Source: an uncultured Blautia sp. (GTDB lineage: Bacteria; Bacillota; Clostridia; Lachnospirales; Lachnospiraceae). Taken from it: 31,802 bases of DNA. Position 1 is the stretch's first letter. Each line of letters opens with the position of its first letter. The stretch is from positions 1 to 31,802 of the forward strand of contig UQMI01000040.1 of NCBI GenBank assembly GCA_900542045.1, written 5' to 3'. This document shows positions 1 to 7,786 of the stretch, one piece after another. The position numbers were made by a program, and so were the translations under genes. Below the pieces are notes generated by a model. That model made no database searches. It worked only from the letters and a program-made list of their open reading frames with translations, and was not told the origin of the DNA.

Positions 1-347
1 CCCGGATCCGATCCATAAACATTGATCGTATTCCCCGCATAAGCACCTTCCAGAAAGATCTGGTCTGCCACTCTTCTGGACACAAACGGAGAGAAAGAAT
101 GCAGAAACGGAATAAAGCCTCTCATGGACAGCCCGGCAGCCACACCCACCATATTCGCCTCCGAAATGCCCATTTCCAGAAATCGTTCCGGATGCCTGTC
201 CTTTATTTTGGCAAATCCCGATGCTGTTCCCAGATCCGCCTCCAGCACCATGATCCTGGGATCCGTGTCCATGAATTCTTCCAGCGTCTCCCGGAAAACT
301 CTGCGCATTTCCATTGTCTCATCTGTACTTTCAGCAAGACTCCACAT
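1..347 (-). CDS. Transketolase, C-terminal subunit (partial, N-terminal part only)
   Basis: This is the pyrimidine-binding half of a split transketolase, which moves two-carbon units between pentose-phosphate sugars using thiamine diphosphate. About 115 codons are visible before the window edge; the family is usually about 310 residues. The reading includes LEADLGTASG and, further on, MGISEANMVGVAAGLS, which is the conserved region holding the glutamate that activates the cofactor. I chose the start at 347 because GGGAGG lies 8 nt upstream; internal ATGs at 314 and 308 have no comparable site. This start overlaps the stop of the N-terminal subunit by 17 bp, so the two subunits are probably translationally coupled. 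The frame is open to the window edge. Confidence 0.93.
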   Translation of the reverse strand, partial: MWSLAESTDETMEMRRVFRETLEEFMDTDPRIMVLEADLGTASGFAKIKDRHPERFLEMGISEANMVGVAAGLSMRGFIPFLHSFSPFVSRRVADQIFLEGAYAGNTINVYGSDP

Positions 348-1227
348 ATTCCGCGCCTCCCTTCTCCAAACATACTTCTTTCACTTCTCCGGAAATAAAC
401 TTTTCCAGCGCTTCTATGGCTTCCTCCGCTGCCCTATTATCTGCTTCCTTAAATTTCACCGAATGATTATCCTCCATTTGTTCAAAATAGGGTACCCCCT
501 GCCCTTTGATCGTATCCAGCACAATGCAGACAGCCTGATCCCGCACATTCTTCGCACGGTCAATGGCTTCCGAAATGGCTTCCTCATCGTCCCCTTTTAC
601 TTTCTGGGTATAAAATCCGAAAGCGCGCATTTTTTCCTGAATATCAAAAGGATCCATTACTGCCTTTGTATATCCGTCCAGCTGCCGCTTGTTCTCATCA
701 ATACACACAATCACATGATTCAGCCGGTAATGAGCCAGGAATTGAAATGCCTCCCAGCACTGTCCTTCATTCAGTTCTCCATCTCCTACAATCAAATAGA
801 CATATTGATCCGACCCTTCCTGGCGCAGCGCGTACCCCAGTCCGGCCGCCACGGAAGTTCCCTGTCCCAGAGATCCGGTTGTGGCATCCACGCCGGGCGT
901 GCGCAGCCGGTCCGGATGAGACGGCAGCAGAGTGCCTCCCTCATTTAACGTATACAGCAGCTCTTCCGGGAAATATCCCTGCCTGGCCAGAACCGAATAC
1001 AGAGCCGGACCTGCATGTCCTTTGGAAAGCACCAGATAATCCCGTTCCGGCCACTGAGGATTCTTCGGATCATGTCTCATCTGTTTTCCATACAGCACAG
1101 AGAGCAGTTCTACAATAGACATGGCTCCTCCCAGATGTCCATAAGTTCTCCATTTCAGCATCTTCAGAATATTCAGCCGTATCCCCGCCGAAAGCTTTTT
1201 CAGTTCCATGATTTCCTGCTTATCCAT
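331..1227 (-). CDS. Transketolase, N-terminal (thiamine diphosphate-binding) subunit
   Basis: This 298-residue protein is the cofactor-binding half of a two-gene transketolase. The thiamine-diphosphate/metal motif GDGELNEGQ is at residues 148-156, with downstream N residues as expected. SKGHAGPALY near residue 68 is the conserved substrate/cofactor histidine region. It starts with ATG at 1227 after AGGAGG, 10 bp downstream of the kinase stop, and overlaps the C-terminal subunit. The order kinase, TktN, TktC suggests that a ketose is phosphorylated and passed straight into the non-oxidative pentose-phosphate pathway. Split transketolases of this kind are common in Firmicutes next to sugar genes and usually supplement a housekeeping enzyme; that last point is inference for this genome. 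Confidence 0.95.
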   Translation of the reverse strand: MDKQEIMELKKLSAGIRLNILKMLKWRTYGHLGGAMSIVELLSVLYGKQMRHDPKNPQWPERDYLVLSKGHAGPALYSVLARQGYFPEELLYTLNEGGTLLPSHPDRLRTPGVDATTGSLGQGTSVAAGLGYALRQEGSDQYVYLIVGDGELNEGQCWEAFQFLAHYRLNHVIVCIDENKRQLDGYTKAVMDPFDIQEKMRAFGFYTQKVKGDDEEAISEAIDRAKNVRDQAVCIVLDTIKGQGVPYFEQMEDNHSVKFKEADNRAAEEAIEALEKFISGEVKEVCLEKGGAEYVESC

Positions 1228-1236
1228 AGTCTCCTC

Positions 1237-2745
1237 CTATTCTGCCTGCTGCAATTTTCCAAGTGCCGCAAACATCTCTTTGTTCCTGCTGTACAATTCC
1301 CGGAAAATCTCATAATACTCCCGGTAACGCTTCACATTTTCCGGGATCGGCTCATAAACCGTATCATCCAGCTTCACCATTCGTCCGCAGGCCTCTGAAA
1401 AACTGCTGTAAACACCAGTCCCCACACCAGCTGTCAGAGCCGCCCCCACACAGGCCTGCTCCGCCGTCATGCTCCGGTATATGGGCTGCTCCAGGATATC
1501 TGCCTGCATCTGCAGCCACACCGGACTGTTGGCGCCTCCGCCGGAAGCAATGACCTTTCTGCATTCCACTCCATTTTCCAACAGAACATTCATACAGTCA
1601 CGCAGCGAATAAGTCACGCCTTCCATTACCGACCGGCACATATGGTATTTCCCATGCTTCAGCGTCAGACCACAGAACATCCCCCTTGCCAGCGCATCCT
1701 GGTGAGGTGTCCGCTCTCCCACCAGATAGGGAAGAAAGATCAGCCCTTCGCTTCCCGGGGAAATGGCAGCTGTTTCCCGGTTCAGCTCCCCATAATCCTC
1801 TGTTCCGATGATCTGCTGCATGAACCATTTCAGGGAAGAACCGCTGCTCAGTGCCGCCCCCATCAGATTCCATTTCCCGTTCAGCACATGGGCAAAGGTA
1901 TTGGTCCGGAGTTTCCGGTCGTATAAAGGCCGGGAAATACTGGTGGAAATCTGTCCTCCGGTCCCGATGTTGCAGGCCAGAATTCCATCTTCAATGATCC
2001 CGTTTCCAATCCCCTGCATACACTGGTCTGCACCGCCGTTTACCACTTTTACACTTGTCGGCAGTCCGGTATCTTTTGCAGCCTCTTCTGTCAGACCGCC
2101 CACCACATAAGTGGATGCTTCGCACCGTGGAAATTTTGTTTCGTCCAGTCCCAGCTTCCGAATCAGCGGAACTGCCCACTGCATCTTCACATTGTCAAAG
2201 GCTGTACTCCCCGCCGCATCGGAATAATCGGTCAGAATTTCTCCGGTCAGCCGCATCTTCACATAATCCTTCGGCAGCATCACTTTGTAAATCCTGTCAT
2301 ACAACTCCCTGTTATTTTCATACATCCAGTACAGGGTTCCCAGAAGAAATCCGGCCGAAATCCGGTTCTGCACATTCTCCGTAACAAAATCTGTTCCCAT
2401 TCGTTCATAAATATGAGCAATGGCTTCCACAGCACGCTGATCCTGCCAGATGATCGCCGGACACAGCTCTTTCCCGTCACGATCTACACATACCATCCCG
2501 TGCATCTGACCGGAAAAGCTGACAGCTGTCACCTCTCCCGGCGATATCCCCGCCTGGCTGACAGCCCCTTTCATAGTATCCGTCATTCTTTCATACCACA
2601 TCTGGGGCGACTGCTGCGCGTAGCCCGCCTGGGGAATGTCCACATCATAATTTGCCTGGCAGGAACCCAGCACCCTGCCGTCTTCTCTTAACACCATCGT
2701 CCGGACACTGGAAGTGCCCAGATCCACGCTCATCAAAACACTCAC
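1237..2745 (-). CDS. FGGY-family carbohydrate kinase, xylulokinase-like
   Basis: This 502-residue protein phosphorylates a sugar with ATP. The N-terminal phosphate-binding segment SVDLGTSSVR is at residues 6-15. SFSGQMHGMV at 76-85 is the signature of the xylulokinase branch. The candidate catalytic Asp is D240 in NGGADQ, and the C-terminal ATP-binding ASGGGANSPVW motif is present. The length is normal. A second ATG five codons in is possible. The gene is first in a leftward operon with the split transketolase, which fits a pentulose substrate giving xylulose 5-phosphate. Relatives act on L-xylulose, L-ribulose and other ketoses, so the substrate is not fixed by sequence. Expression is probably controlled by the divergent DeoR-type regulator through the repeats at 2759-2880. 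Confidence 0.9.
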   Translation of the reverse strand: MSVLMSVDLGTSSVRTMVLREDGRVLGSCQANYDVDIPQAGYAQQSPQMWYERMTDTMKGAVSQAGISPGEVTAVSFSGQMHGMVCVDRDGKELCPAIIWQDQRAVEAIAHIYERMGTDFVTENVQNRISAGFLLGTLYWMYENNRELYDRIYKVMLPKDYVKMRLTGEILTDYSDAAGSTAFDNVKMQWAVPLIRKLGLDETKFPRCEASTYVVGGLTEEAAKDTGLPTSVKVVNGGADQCMQGIGNGIIEDGILACNIGTGGQISTSISRPLYDRKLRTNTFAHVLNGKWNLMGAALSSGSSLKWFMQQIIGTEDYGELNRETAAISPGSEGLIFLPYLVGERTPHQDALARGMFCGLTLKHGKYHMCRSVMEGVTYSLRDCMNVLLENGVECRKVIASGGGANSPVWLQMQADILEQPIYRSMTAEQACVGAALTAGVGTGVYSSFSEACGRMVKLDDTVYEPIPENVKRYREYYEIFRELYSRNKEMFAALGKLQQAE

Positions 2746-2758
2746 TTTTGCTCCTCCA

Positions 2759-2778
2759 TTTGATTGTTTTTGATTGTT
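2759..2778. repeat. Two 10-bp operator-like repeats (proximal cluster)
   Basis: Two perfect head-to-tail copies of TTTGATTGTT (2759-2768 and 2769-2778) lie in the 5' untranslated part of the kinase operon. Copies sit exactly one helical turn apart, so all bound proteins would face the same side of the DNA. Inference: binding sites for the adjacent DeoR-family regulator. Confidence 0.75.
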
Positions 2779-2793
2779 TATTTATTTTACTTG

Positions 2794-2822
2794 ATAGTAC
2801 CATCATTTTATCTCAGCGTCAA
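2794..2822 (-). promoter_or_regulatory. Promoter of the kinase-transketolase operon
   Basis: On the minus strand TTGACG (2817-2822) is followed after exactly 17 bp by TACTAT (2794-2799). The predicted start of transcription is near 2787, about 40 nt before the kinase ATG. Operator-like repeats lie on both sides: two copies just downstream of the start and three to four copies upstream of the -35. Confidence 0.8.
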
Positions 2823-2840
2823 TAAAATATCATCCACAAT

Positions 2841-2880
2841 TTTTGATTGTTTTTGATTGTTTTTGATTGTTTCTTGATTT
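2841..2880. repeat. Three exact plus one degenerate 10-bp operator-like repeats (distal cluster)
   Basis: Three perfect tandem copies of TTTTGATTGT (2841-2870) are followed by the degenerate TTCTTGATTT (2871-2880). The array abuts the -35 of the regulator promoter (2886) and is upstream of the kinase promoter. It shares its core with the cluster at 2759, about 82 bp away, so looping between the clusters is plausible. Confidence 0.75.
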
Positions 2881-2885
2881 TTTCA

Positions 2886-2914
2886 TTGACATTTAAGAAG
2901 GATATGGTTATGAT
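2886..2914 (+). promoter_or_regulatory. Promoter of the DeoR regulator-deoC unit
   Basis: TTGACA (2886-2891) is a perfect -35. After 17 bp it is followed by TATGAT (2909-2914), one mismatch from the -10 consensus. Transcription would start near 2921, about 28 nt before the chosen ATG at 2949. This is why the longer frame opening at 2847 is not used. Confidence 0.85.
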
Positions 2915-2948
2915 GAAGAAAGGAATCTATCAAACAAAGGAGGCACTC

Positions 2949-3734
2949 ATGTTACCAAGCGAACGCGAACAGGTCATCCTGGATTATCTGGCGAAACACC
3001 AGACGGTTTCCACCGCCAGACTGTGTGAAGTCACCGGTGTTTCCATCGCCACAGTCCGCCGCGACCTGAATTCTCTGCACCGGCGCGGGCTTCTGGAAAA
3101 GACCCATGGCGGAGCCAGATATCTTCCTCCCCCCACCGCCGCAGTCCCTCCCGCATTGCCGCATCAGAACGATCCTGCTTTTGCAGACAAGGATGCCATT
3201 GCCAGAACAGCCGCCGGCTTCATCTATCCCGGCGACATTGTATTCCTCGGAGCAGGCAAGACCTGCACCCTGATCGCACACCATATCCGCGAGAAAAAAA
3301 ATATCACCATCGTAACCACCAATCTGAATGTTGTGTTTGAACTGGCATCCTCCGGCAATTCCATGCTGCTGCTGGGCGGCGACATCCATGTGGGAAGCAA
3401 CTATGTGGAGACACTGGGAGAATATACTCTGGAAGAAATGCATGGTCTTTATTTTGACAAGGTTTTCTTTACAGTAAATGGAGTAGACATGGTCAACGGT
3501 TATTCCATTGTCAGCCGTTCCCAGCTTCCCCTCTACCATTATCTGCTGAAGAACTGCAAATCCCCTTACGTGGTTGTAAATTCTGCCAAATTTCACCACC
3601 GGGCCTTTACCCAGCTCTGCAGCCTTCAGGAGATCCCCCATGTGATCCTGAATCCCCAGACCCCGTCTGTCTACCTGGATTATTACCAGGAACACCACAT
3701 CACGGTTCATTATTCTACGGAGGCAAAAGGCTGA
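2949..3734 (+). CDS. DeoR/GlpR-family transcriptional regulator
   Basis: This 261-residue regulator has an N-terminal DeoR winged helix in its first 57 residues: MLPSEREQVILDYLAKHQ, then SIATVRRDLNSLHRRGLLEK, the recognition helix. It continues into the DeoRC sugar-phosphate sensor domain, with DKDAIARTAAGFI, a GAGKTC loop and NGVDMVNGYS visible. The start at 2949 is set by AAAGGAGG five bases upstream and by the promoter at 2886-2914. Family members sense phosphorylated sugars and usually repress adjacent operons. Here it sits between the divergent kinase-transketolase operon and deoC, directly beside tandem 10-bp repeats, so control of both operons and of itself is likely. Which sugar phosphate it binds cannot be read from the sequence. 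Confidence 0.92.
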   Translation: MLPSEREQVILDYLAKHQTVSTARLCEVTGVSIATVRRDLNSLHRRGLLEKTHGGARYLPPPTAAVPPALPHQNDPAFADKDAIARTAAGFIYPGDIVFLGAGKTCTLIAHHIREKKNITIVTTNLNVVFELASSGNSMLLLGGDIHVGSNYVETLGEYTLEEMHGLYFDKVFFTVNGVDMVNGYSIVSRSQLPLYHYLLKNCKSPYVVVNSAKFHHRAFTQLCSLQEIPHVILNPQTPSVYLDYYQEHHITVHYSTEAKG

Positions 3735-3799
3735 ACCCCTGATCCGGATCCGCACAGGACAGACACAGGGATGTTTTCAAACGAAAGGAGTCAAATATT

Positions 3800-4444
3800 A
3801 TGGAAACCAGTTATATTTTAAATCATATCGACCACACCTTATTAAAGGCAGACGCCGCCTGGGACCAGATTCAGACCCTCTGCCAGGAAGCTGTGACCTT
3901 TCACACCGCTTCTGTATGCGTACCGGCTTCTTATATCAGCCGTATCCACCAGAAATGGCCCAAATTGAACATCTGTACCGTCATTGGATTCCCTCTGGGC
4001 TACAATCCCACTTCCGCAAAGGTGCTGGAAGCACAGGAAGCCATCAAAGACGGCGCTTCCGAAATCGATATGGTCATCAATATCGGGGATATGAAGAACG
4101 GGGACTATGACAAAGTCCTGGAAGAAGTCAGAGCGCTCCGCCAGGCAACCCAGGGATCCATCCTGAAGGTCATCATCGAAACCTGTTATCTCACCGAAGA
4201 AGAGAAAATCAAAATGTGTGAGATCGTCACAGAAGCCCAGGCTGACTACATCAAAACTTCCACCGGCTTCGGCACAGGCGGCGCCACCATGGAGGATGTG
4301 CTTCTCTTCAAAAAACACATCGGTCCCCAGGTGAAGATCAAAGCTGCCGGCGGCGTGAAAACCAGAGAAGACCTGGAAAATTTTTTAAACGCAGGATGCG
4401 ACCGCATCGGCACCAGTTCTGCCGTAAAGCTCCTGACAAAATAA
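3800..4444 (+). CDS. deoC: Deoxyribose-phosphate aldolase (DERA)
   Basis: This 214-residue class I aldolase cleaves 2-deoxy-D-ribose 5-phosphate to glyceraldehyde 3-phosphate and acetaldehyde. The Schiff-base lysine is K152 in DYIKTSTGF, the second lysine is K181 in KIKAAGG, and the catalytic Asp is D90 in SEIDMVINIG. The length is normal for the short bacterial form. ATG at 3800 follows AAAGGAG. It lies 65 bp downstream of the regulator on the same strand and ends in a strong terminator, so the two probably form one transcript. Its pairing with a kinase/transketolase operon links deoxypentose and pentulose breakdown at glyceraldehyde 3-phosphate. A housekeeping nucleoside-salvage role is also possible, but no nucleoside phosphorylase or phosphopentomutase lies nearby. 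Confidence 0.95.
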   Translation: METSYILNHIDHTLLKADAAWDQIQTLCQEAVTFHTASVCVPASYISRIHQKWPKLNICTVIGFPLGYNPTSAKVLEAQEAIKDGASEIDMVINIGDMKNGDYDKVLEEVRALRQATQGSILKVIIETCYLTEEEKIKMCEIVTEAQADYIKTSTGFGTGGATMEDVLLFKKHIGPQVKIKAAGGVKTREDLENFLNAGCDRIGTSSAVKLLTK

Positions 4445-4452
4445 TCTTACCC

Positions 4453-4486
4453 CGCTGCAGCTCCCGGGCTGCAGCGTTTCTGTTTC
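4453..4486 (+). terminator. Rho-independent terminator after deoC
   Basis: A perfect 8-bp stem CGCTGCAG / CTGCAGCG (4453-4460 and 4469-4476) with an 8-nt loop is followed by a T-rich tail. It begins 9 bp after the deoC stop. Confidence 0.8.
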
Positions 4487-4503
4487 CGCAGGATGGCTCC
4501 GGC

Positions 4504-4532
4504 TTGCGGCATTCTGTGAATTACGATATAAT
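4504..4532 (+). promoter_or_regulatory. Promoter of the DUF4317 gene
   Basis: TTGCGG (4504-4509), 17 bp, then a perfect TATAAT (4527-4532). The predicted leader is about 55 nt. Confidence 0.7.
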
Positions 4533-4594
4533 CGAAACTGTAACTGTCCTGCATAAATTTCTCTGCAGGCAATATCACAGAATGGAGGATACCC

Positions 4595-5752
4595 ATGATC
4601 AAAAAAGAAGTGCTTGAGATCCGAAAGCTTTTTACACCTTCCAAATGCAATCTGACCCGCATCTGCGGCTGCTACGTGGATGCAGAAAAAAATAAACGAA
4701 CCCATTTAAAAGAAGCCTTTCTTTCGATTCCCGAAGAAGAGGCTTTCAAATATTTTGATATTTTCCGGAAAGCCCTTTCCGGCACCATCGGAAAAAATCT
4801 GCTGAATATGGAATTCCCGCTGGAACAGGAAGCCCCGGGCGGCACCCAGGAATTTCTCATGCGCCTCAGAGCCAGCCAGCTCCAGGACGAAGAACTGATC
4901 GAAGAATTCTACGACAGGATCATAGAAAATTACATATACGGAGAAAATTATTATATCATCCTGGTCCACGGAGCCTATGACCTTCCCAAACGCGCTTCCG
5001 ACGGCACGGATATGTGGGATGCCGCTGACGATGTCTATCACTATCTGTTCTGCTGCATCTGCCCGGTCAATCTGTCAAAAGCCGGTCTCTGCTATAATGC
5101 CGAGGCCAATGTCATCGAGGACCGGGTACGCGACTGGGTGGTGGACGCGCCGGATCTGGGCTTTTTATTTCCGGCTTTCAATGACAGGAACACGGATATC
5201 CACAACCTCCTGTACTATTCCAAAAATCCGGAACAGCTGCAGGCCGAACTCATCGATCAGGTTCTGGGCTGCACCCAGCCCATGTCTGCCAAGGGCCAGA
5301 AGGAAACGTTCAACGTAATTGTAGAGGAAACACTGGGAGAACACTGCGATTATGAATCTGTCCGGGGCATTCACGAACAACTGACGGAACTGATGACCGA
5401 CAATCAGGATGCCGCCGTTCCCCTGGAACTGGACAAAACAGAAGTCAAAAAGCTTCTGGCCAACCACGGTGCCACAACGGAAAACCTGGAATCTTTCGAA
5501 CAGTATTACGATAATTCCGTAGGGGAAAAAGCTTCTCTCCTGGCTTCCAATGTGGCAAGCACACGAAAATTCCAGATCAAGACCCCGGATGTTCTGGTGC
5601 AGGTTAACCCCGAACGCACAGATCTGGTGGAAACCAAAGTCATTAACGGAAAAAGCTATCTGCTCATCGAAGTAAATGACCGGGTAGAAGTGAACGGGAT
5701 CAGTGTGCGGACCGCTCCTGTTCCCAAAACAGACGAAGAAGATGCGCTTTAA
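4595..5752 (+). CDS. DUF4317 family protein
   Basis: This 385-residue cytosolic protein belongs to the Firmicutes family DUF4317. I recognise it by its opening, MIKKEVLEIRKLF followed by SKCNLTRICGCYVD, and by its length. Its function is unknown. No signal peptide or membrane segment is visible. The middle carries YYIILVHGAYDLPKR and an aromatic, Cys-containing stretch (YHYLFCCICPV). The C-terminal quarter has a short beta-rich segment with VQVNPERTDLVETKVINGK. ATG at 4595 follows GGAGG by 7 bases. The gene is monocistronic: its own promoter lies upstream and a strong terminator follows. Confidence 0.85.
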   Translation: MIKKEVLEIRKLFTPSKCNLTRICGCYVDAEKNKRTHLKEAFLSIPEEEAFKYFDIFRKALSGTIGKNLLNMEFPLEQEAPGGTQEFLMRLRASQLQDEELIEEFYDRIIENYIYGENYYIILVHGAYDLPKRASDGTDMWDAADDVYHYLFCCICPVNLSKAGLCYNAEANVIEDRVRDWVVDAPDLGFLFPAFNDRNTDIHNLLYYSKNPEQLQAELIDQVLGCTQPMSAKGQKETFNVIVEETLGEHCDYESVRGIHEQLTELMTDNQDAAVPLELDKTEVKKLLANHGATTENLESFEQYYDNSVGEKASLLASNVASTRKFQIKTPDVLVQVNPERTDLVETKVINGKSYLLIEVNDRVEVNGISVRTAPVPKTDEEDAL

Positions 5753-5781
5753 CCATATCCATATCGGGATCCTTATGCGCG

Positions 5782-5834
5782 AAGTGCCGCAGCCCCTGTA
5801 CTGTCAGGGATTGCGGCACTTATTATTTTCTTTG
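5782..5834 (+). terminator. Rho-independent terminator after the DUF4317 gene
   Basis: A 10-bp stem AAGTGCCGCA / TGCGGCACTT (5782-5791 and 5812-5821) contains an inner CCCTG/CAGGG stem and is followed by a T-rich tract. On the other strand it lies downstream of the convergent permease gene and may also help end that transcript. Confidence 0.75.
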
Positions 5835-5910
5835 CTGCCAGGATCAAAAGGATCCAAATCTGCCTGTATTCGCACAAAGGCAGGACTGCGGCATATATCT
5901 CACGTTATTG

Positions 5911-7170
5911 TTACTGTCCCTCGTAATCGTTGGTCAGACGTGCTTTGTCCAGCACATAGAACACCAGGCTCATGGCCATTCCCACTACGCAGGCCAGCAC
6001 CATACCCGTCAGGCTTACATTGCCAATCTGCAGGGAAATTCCGGAAAGACCCGTGATAAAGATCACAGAAGTCAGGGTCAGATTTCTGGATTTGCTGTAA
6101 TCCACCTGGGAATCCACCAGGATCCGAAGTCCGGACGTTCCGATCATACCATAAAGCAGGAAGGAGATTCCTCCGATCACCGGCCCCGGTATCGTGCTGA
6201 TCAGAGCCGATAATTTGCCCAGAAGCGAGCACAGGATGGACAGCACGGCTGCTCCTCCGATCACCTGCACGCTGTAGACGCGGGTAATAGCCATCACACC
6301 GATATTCTCTCCATATGTGGTGGTGGGCACGGAACCCAGACATCCGGACAGAGCAGTGGAGAAAAAGTCTCCAAACAGAGTTCTGTGAAGTCCCGGTTCT
6401 TTCAGAAGATCCTTGCCTACGATCTTGCTGGTCACCACCTGATGACCGATGTGCTCCGATGTCACCAGCAGCAGAGCCGGCAAAATAGTAAAGATGGCCT
6501 CCACATTAAAGCTGGGAAACGTAAAATTCGGCAGAGCAAAGAAGGAAGCTTCCTGCACGGCACTGAAATCCAGGATTCCGCAGACACCGGCGGCCACATA
6601 TCCCGCAATGATCGCGATCAGAATGGGAATAACGGATAAAAATCCGCGGAACAGGATCTGTCCCAGCACAGCCACACCCAAAGTTACCAGAAATACGATC
6701 ACATTCTTCACATCCACCTGCTCGTCCAGAAGACCTGCATTGCTGGCCGCCGTCCCGGCCAGTTCCAGGCCGATCAGCGCCACGACCGGTCCCATGGCTG
6801 CCGGCGGAAGCACCACATCGATCCATCCGGTACCGCATTTGTAAATGATTCCGGCCACAATGATACCGCAGATGCCCAGTACCACAAATCCGCCCAGCGC
6901 ATATTCATAGCCAAATTTCTGGATTACCAGTGTGGCCGGCGCGATAAAGGCAAAACTGGATCCCAGATATGCAGGAGCCTTTCCCTTCGTCACCAGTATG
7001 AACAGCAGAGTTCCCACACCGTTCATCAGCAGTACAATGGCCGGATTGATGCCAAACAAAAACGGCACCAGCACCGACGCCCCAAACATGGCAAACATAT
7101 GCTGAATACTCAGAGGCACCAGCAGCTTCAACGGAACTTTTTCTTCTACCTGAATTGTATGTCTTTCCAC
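5911..7170 (-). CDS. Uracil/xanthine permease, NCS2 (UraA-like) family
   Basis: This 419-residue integral membrane protein imports nucleobases with protons. Features: the NCS2 start VPLKLLVPLSIQHMFAMFGA near residue 12, many hydrophobic segments consistent with the 14-helix UraA fold, GKAPAYLGSSFAFIAP (the helix 3 substrate loop), GLELAGTAA, and VTSEHIGHQV with the Glu-His pair of the substrate site, then GDFFSTALSGCLG. These favour uracil over xanthine, but specificity is inferred. The start is GTG at 7170 with GGGAGG seven bases upstream. It lies 57 bp downstream of the HD phosphohydrolase on the same strand; both handle nucleobase or nucleotide compounds, so a shared transcript is plausible. 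No PyrR-type leader is apparent. Confidence 0.92.
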   Translation of the reverse strand: MERHTIQVEEKVPLKLLVPLSIQHMFAMFGASVLVPFLFGINPAIVLLMNGVGTLLFILVTKGKAPAYLGSSFAFIAPATLVIQKFGYEYALGGFVVLGICGIIVAGIIYKCGTGWIDVVLPPAAMGPVVALIGLELAGTAASNAGLLDEQVDVKNVIVFLVTLGVAVLGQILFRGFLSVIPILIAIIAGYVAAGVCGILDFSAVQEASFFALPNFTFPSFNVEAIFTILPALLLVTSEHIGHQVVTSKIVGKDLLKEPGLHRTLFGDFFSTALSGCLGSVPTTTYGENIGVMAITRVYSVQVIGGAAVLSILCSLLGKLSALISTIPGPVIGGISFLLYGMIGTSGLRILVDSQVDYSKSRNLTLTSVIFITGLSGISLQIGNVSLTGMVLACVVGMAMSLVFYVLDKARLTNDYEGQ

Positions 7171-7227
7171 TTCTATTCCTCCCGTTTTTCCTGTTTTTTA
7201 TATTCTTTCCCTCAAAGCCTCCCTGTA

Positions 7228-7782
7228 TCAGGGACTTTTCCAAAGTTTCTCCGTCAGCCGTTGAAACACTTCCAGATATTCCCGCTCCACCTCCTTAAAT
7301 GCTCTGGTCTCAAATACCGGACGGCTGACAATTTCCGGTTTCTCCGGAAGAAGCGCTTCTCCCATATAATGAAGAAATTCATAATACAGAAGGGTATCAT
7401 CAATCCTTCTGACCTCTGCAGCTTCTTCCTTCGTCAGCTCTGTTCCCAGAAATCTTATGTAAATCGACTGCAGCAGCCGGCTTTCTATTTCCCTGTAGCT
7501 GGGAAGATTTTTCTTCACCGGCCTGGTTATATCCGCCACATACGCCTCTCCTGCATCGTGCAGCAGACACGCCAGCTTCACCCGCGGCGGCAGTCCTTCT
7601 GCCTCTGCTTCCGCCGCACAGTGCAGGCAATGCTGTCCCACCGAATAAAATTCCGGAAAATGTCCGTTGGCCCGGGTCATCAAAGACAGGGCATGAGCAA
7701 TATCCGCAATGGAAATCTCCTCCATCTTCGGCTCCAGAGGCGTAAAGTGAATTTTGCTGTACGTAGTAATATAGTCACTCAT
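7228..7782 (-). CDS. HD-domain phosphohydrolase, YfdR-like
   Basis: This 184-residue protein resembles the YfdR/YfbR group of HD phosphohydrolases, which act on nucleoside monophosphates. After the start, SDYITTYSKIHFTPLEP and ISIADIAHALS match this group. The metal-binding pattern is visible as GQHCLHCA, then LLHDAGEAYVADITRP (the HD pair plus the downstream Asp), with a later Asp in RRIDDTLL. I start at 7782 because GGAGG lies nine bases upstream and this leaves a 4-bp gap to the preceding phosphodiesterase. The longer frame to 7836 would overlap that gene by 50 bp. The tight spacing implies co-transcription with the phosphodiesterase, and probably with the permease. The exact substrate is unknown. 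Confidence 0.87.
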   Translation of the reverse strand: MSDYITTYSKIHFTPLEPKMEEISIADIAHALSLMTRANGHFPEFYSVGQHCLHCAAEAEAEGLPPRVKLACLLHDAGEAYVADITRPVKKNLPSYREIESRLLQSIYIRFLGTELTKEEAAEVRRIDDTLLYYEFLHYMGEALLPEKPEIVSRPVFETRAFKEVEREYLEVFQRLTEKLWKSP

Positions 7783-7786
7783 TTTC

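Noticed and set aside
2847..2948. N-terminal extension of the DeoR-family regulator
   Set aside because: It would be translated from within the operator repeats and upstream of a near-perfect promoter at 2886-2914; the start at 2949 has AAAGGAGG.
5860..5883. Terminator for the uracil permease on the minus strand
   Set aside because: A weak CTGCCT/AGGCAG stem with no T-tract; the hairpin at 5782-5821 is the better candidate.
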